Origin: Nectonema munidae
Taxonomy: Eukaryota; Nematomorpha; Nectonematoida; Nectonematidae
Direction: 5' to 3'
NCBI GenBank assembly: GCA_030549495.1
Contig: JAUIRK010000417.1
Span: forward strand, 1-64,000
Length of the DNA stretch: 64,000 bases
In this document: positions 59,909 through 64,000 of the stretch, one piece after another
Position numbering within the stretch: the stretch's first letter is position 1
Layout: each line of letters opens with the position of its first letter
Made by a program: the position numbers and the translations under genes
Notes under the pieces: generated by a model
Database searches by the model: none
The model's input: the letters and a program-made list of their open reading frames with translations, nothing else
What the model was told of the DNA's origin: nothing

Positions 59909-62360
59909 CTATGGAAACCGGGGATGTGCATGGTAGAGAGCTGGTTGGTGATTCAAGTGAGAATAATAAGAAAGCGAAGAGATTGCAGCGGCGGGAAACG
60001 GGATTAACTGAGGAGGTGCAGCAGCAGAGTTGGGAAGGATAGCGTTGAAAGAGGGGTGATGGTAGAGTTGATTGTTGTCTGAATTGCAAAAAAGAGCTGG
60101 TGGAGGTGGCTGAGAGGAACAGCCATGGTGATGATGACTATTACTTGCATTATTGTTATGATGCGCAGCAGCAAAACGAGAGGGCGGCAGTCTGCCATTT
60201 GCGCTACCATTATTATTAGTGCTACTACTGTTAATGTTGTTATTACTATTATTGATATATTGAGAGGATTGCGCCGACTGCATCATGTGAGGAGGCGGAA
60301 TACTTGCTTTGTTATTGATGGGATTGAGCATCAATGCTTGGGGAAAGTTATTGAGAGGTAGAGAAGGGGGCAAATGTTGATAGTAGTTTTCAGACATGGT
60401 AGGAAAGCCAAAAGAAGCGGCATTCGCAGTTGTGCTGACTGAGTTTGACGTTTGATGTTGCTGGTAGTTCATTTTTTTATTACTTAAGAATTGGGGATTT
60501 TGCGCAAAGACATATTGTTGATTGTGGTGATTCGCAAATTGGAAATAGGGCATTGAAGAATTATTGGGAGAAGCAATGAGTGCTGGAGAGTTGTTGTTTG
60601 GAGCTTGGATATACGCAGGATTGTTCTCACTCGATGGTACGAACTGAGAAGCGGATGAAGAAGACATGGGAAGTAGAGGAGCAGATTGAGCAGGGGCAGC
60701 GAAGTCGAATATGGGCGCATGCGGGGATAGAATCACGAAATAGGGTGCAGTGGGCATTTTAGAAGCCTGGTAATAGTTGTTTGACGTGGGCATGAAATAC
60801 TGTGGGGTAGGTATTTGGTAGGTGGCAAAGGCCGATGCATTGTTATTGAATGTTGGCGACTTATTAATATTATTAATCATGACGAAGTTATTATCAATAG
60901 CGAAAGCCGCTTGGGCAGGAACATCAATAAGAGATACGACGCTTGATTGTGACATTTCTTGCGCCATTTCCTTGCTTGATATAATAATTTTGTTGCTTAG
61001 ATTCACTGGTTCAAAAGCAGCTGCGTTTAGATTAAGCTTTTTAGAGAGAATCTTTTCGTTGAAAGTTGACGTAGCGACACTATCTGCTTTATTTATTAAA
61101 GGATCTTTAGCTACTACTTCACACGAATTACTTTTGGGAGGTAACGCAACACTCGTAGGTAAATTTTCTACAACATTAGAAGCTGCAGATTTGGCTGGCT
61201 TTTCAGAACTACCTTTTTTAGTATAAATTCCCTTTTTTATATTTTCTGTTGAATCGAGAAAACTTTCTTTATAAACCTTAGGTTGTAGTTCAGCATTCAC
61301 AACTTTATTAGCATAATTGATACTATTACTACTTTTAACATTTTGATTTGGAAAAGGCTTTTTTATTTTGGATAAGTCAGTGATTGAAGAACTGCCACTA
61401 TTATTCTTTTCACTGCTGACAACTCCATTGCAATTTTTGCCGTGAAAACCTTTTTGATAATTATTGTCAAAAGCACGTGATTGATACTTAGCAAAATTAG
61501 AATTAGGAACTCTAAAATTACCAGAATGCATGTTATTTGAAGAGGTTCTCTTCTTTACATTAGAAATAGTTGGCGTTCCACTTGACAATGATGATTGGTT
61601 GTTGTAGGAAGATTGTGTACCATTCTTATTACGCGCCACTTTATCTGATGTATTATAATTTTTATTAGGTATAACAACGGGAGCAACAGGATACTGTGAT
61701 GATCTAAAATAACACTCACTTCATTAAAAGCGTAACAAGATACCTTAAAAATACAGGTTGAGAGTCCCTTATTGTTAGACCAAAAAATTTATTCTTTTGT
61801 AAAATAATAAAGAGCGTATCAAAGTCTTGAACGAATAAATTGACCTGTTTTATGAATATCATGACCCATAACATATTGAAAGCACGTTTAGCAATAAAGT
61901 GCCATTTGCATAGTGTTTAAAATCGAGAATATCTCTAAAGTCCAACTCTTAACTCACATGTAATATATAATTAACATTAAAAAACTCAAAATCTATATAT
62001 ACTTCGAACAAGAAAATCTCAACCTGTATTAATTTAGTGAATACTTATTTGTTTGAGGAAGGCTTTGGACAGAATGTAAAGAAGAACGTGGAGAAATGCG
62101 CTTAACCGCAGAAATTCGCTCAACAGAGGAAATCTGTTCATTTTCATCTTGATCTTCCAGTTTGGAACGATATTGATATTCTCTATCATTTTCCATGGAC
62201 TTTGTAAGCCTTTCTGCTTTGGCATTTTCTTCGTCATTCAGTTTAGGAATTTGAACGGTGTACTTTGACATGCTATAATTTGAAACGTAATTATAGGTAG
62301 CTTCATTAACTGCAAACATGTCTTTGGCATCCCATGTACACGCTTCTTTATCATTTAGAT
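59909..62360 (-). CDS. ATXN2: Ataxin-2 orthologue, last two exons (partial gene)
   Basis: Exon 62360-62045 encodes the LsmAD domain: CTWDAKDMFAVNEATYNYVS, YTVQIPKLNDEENAKAERLT, REYQYRSKLEDQDE. A 341-bp intron follows (GT at 62044-62043, AG at 61705-61704, phase 2). The last exon (61703-59909, 597 codons plus stop) is rich in Asn, Ser, Gln and Pro. At about 61045-60990 it carries a PAM2 motif (KLNLNAAAFEP; consensus LNxNAxxFxP), the docking site for the MLLE domain of poly(A)-binding protein. Poly-Asn and His runs (HHHH near 60130) lie towards the end RFP. Ataxin-2 binds RNA through Lsm, LsmAD and PAM2 and works in translation control and stress granules. The Lsm exons upstream are beyond 64000. 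The order LsmAD then PAM2 and the NK-joining exon boundary match the vertebrate gene. The coding sequence looks intact. Confidence 0.9.
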
Positions 62361-62684
62361 CTGAATCAAATTAAAAAATGTATAAAAAAAAAATAAGCAC
62401 AAAAGGGCTAGGACATCTGCACAGAATTTTGTAATTTCAATCTACTAGAGCTTCGAATAAAACCTATATGTAAGAGAACCTTCTTTAAATAATTGTAAAA
62501 ACGAAATAATTTACGTTTTGTCTTAATCAAAAATTTGAATACAAATAAAATAATATAAAATCGATTATTCAAAATTATTACAAAAGACATTTGAAAATAA
62601 GAAGAAAGAAAACAAATTTAAAACAATTTTTAAAATGAATATTAAGGATGTATATCAGGTATTAAATTAAACATTATATTTTAA
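62361..62684. other. Ataxin-2 intron sequence
   Basis: AT-rich, ending in the TTAA (62681-62684) at which piggyBac relic D is inserted. No exon is recognisable. Confidence 0.5.
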
Positions 62685-64000
62685 CACTAGAATGGTCATG
62701 GTGTCGATTTCGACATTTCACTTTACAAAAAATAAAATAACTCAATCCTGATTCATCAAATCAGTTTACTTTGAACTTTAGAATTTTTTTTCTTTGTTTT
62801 TTAGAAGTAATTATCATAAAATTTAAAAAAAATTTGAAAGGCAAAAATTTTTCATCAAATTTACCTCCCTTGGCCAAAGTGTCGTTGACAACATCATGTT
62901 TTATTAAGTTAAATCAAATACTTTTACATTATTTATAGATAATAGATTTTTATTTATAAACATATATTACCCCATTACAATGCATTATATATGTATATCC
63001 GAAAAATAAGGAGCAAATGAATAGGAATATAGAATGGCGGAAGTTCTTTTATTGCTATGAACACATGTGTAATCTTGCAATGCACTTTCACATGATGAAT
63101 TATCTAATATTTTTACAGATACGCATACTTCTTGCTTCATACATTTTGCTTATCTTCTGTTGAAGTAACAATACGTCACATTTCTTCATACTTTTTTTCC
63201 TTCATATATTTCGTTGTTTTACATTGATTACAAAAAATGTCTGAGAATATAGCTTTTCAAGATGCATCAACTAGTGAAGATTGATCTTTAGAGAGTCAAA
63301 GTTCTTATTCATTCGTAAAATCAGAAGAATCATTATCTAGTCTTGGAAGTGAAGATTTTGATCATCAAGGCCGCACTGTAGTCACAAAAGATGGTTCTGT
63401 TTGGAGAAGGTTGTTTTTTTCTCAGCGAGAACATGTTAGAAGGCATAATGTGTTTTCTGCTAAACCAGGTTTACCTCCTCTGGTCAAAAAACAAGCTTCG
63501 ATATCACCTTACATGGCATGGAAGCTTTTTATAAGTGGACCAATGCTTTGAATAATAAAAAGAAATACAGAGTTGTATGCTCAAAAAACCAATACTATTT
63601 GGTCACTAAAAATCGTTGCCCCTTCATTGTTTATATGCCTAATAAACCCGATAAGTTTGGCATCAAGTTCTGGCTTCTCGTGGAAGTAGAAAGTAAATAT
63701 GTTTATTCTTTGAGCACAAGAGAAAGCTTTTCGTTTTGGTAAGCCTCTTGCTGAAGATGTTGTTATGAGATTGACTTCTGAAATAAAAAACAAAGGTTAC
63801 AACATAACTGAGATAACTTTTTTTCAAGCGTCGCGTTAGTTCAAAAACTCAGTACCCATAAAATCTCCTTAGTGGGAACATTGAGAACAAATAGTAAAGG
63901 TGTAGCAAAAGAAATGATGTGTCATGAAAAAGGTAAAAATTTGAAAGTAAGTTTTATTACAACGATAAGGTTAATGAATTACCAATGCAAAGAAAAATAT
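62685..64000 (+). mobile_element. piggyBac relic D, 5' part, inside an ataxin-2 intron
   Basis: CACTAGAATGGTC directly after TTAA is a typical piggyBac terminal repeat. The transposase would start at the ATG at 63237. SEDxSLESQSSYSF contains one in-frame stop at about codon 15. It continues with an acidic N-terminus, GRTVVTKDGSVWRRLFFSQR, then after a frame change ALNNKKKYRVV, CPFIVYMPNKPDKFGIKFWL (63630) and SKYVYSLSTRES. After a further change come PLAEDVVMRLTSEIKNKGYN and VGTLRTNSKGVAKEM (63870). It runs off the window. The gene direction is opposite to ataxin-2. Few breaks, so it is younger than relics A-C. Confidence 0.85.

Noticed and set aside
59601-60089. 162-codon minus-strand frame overlapping the end of ataxin-2
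   Set aside because: It reads the ataxin-2 exon in another frame; the LsmAD/PAM2 frame is the conserved one.

Overview
The window reads as nuclear DNA of an AT-rich invertebrate animal (roughly 70% A+T by eye). Genes are split by introns with GT/AG borders, one intron is only 56 bp, and the proteins align best with animal families. Several transposon-borne protein types found here are ones I associate with arthropods. I would guess a protostome, perhaps a crustacean or other arthropod, but nothing in the sequence settles the species.

Five host genes can be supported. CIAO3 (cytosolic Fe-S assembly, NARFL family) is complete on the minus strand at 7.7-14.3 kb; nine exons can be placed to the base and give a 478-residue protein. 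EXOSC7 (exosome ring subunit) is a single minus-strand exon at 17.8-18.7 kb. One large NIPSNAP exon lies on the plus strand at 38.2-38.9 kb. An intronless, divergent seven-membrane-segment receptor is on the minus strand at 50.7-51.8 kb. The last two exons of an ataxin-2 orthologue (LsmAD domain, PAM2 motif, Asn/Ser/Pro-rich tail) are on the minus strand at 59.9-62.4 kb; its Lsm-domain exons lie outside the window. CIAO3, EXOSC7, NIPSNAP and ataxin-2 are housekeeping genes and do not form an operon or a pathway cluster.

Nearly everything else is mobile or repetitive DNA. There are two LINEs of one Jockey/CR1-like group (3.6-6.0 kb plus; 41.0-43.9 kb minus) and two RNase H/I-type LINE relics (15.6-17.0 and 33.1-34.1 kb, minus). 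Four unrelated piggyBac transposase relics occur (41.0/43.9-45.3, 48.0-49.7, 52.6-56.1 and 62.7-64.0 kb), with a family of short TTAA-flanked MITEs in four copies, two of them almost identical. Several hAT-type elements have 8-bp target duplications; one at 28.0-31.6 kb carries a nest of four younger insertions. A tRNA-derived SINE is present in five copies. Around 21.9-26.4 kb three tandem arrays of about 150-bp units lie close together, one with a 303-bp dimer higher-order repeat.

The least familiar item is a foldback-like element family (29235-29555 and 30595-31523) whose ends are built of a tandem 42-bp unit and which makes 8-bp target duplications. A second element with the same architecture but a different repeat sits at 54.7-55.3 kb. 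Long stretches (1-3.6, 17.0-17.8, 45.4-48.0 and 57.4-59.9 kb) hold nothing I can support beyond AT-rich sequence.
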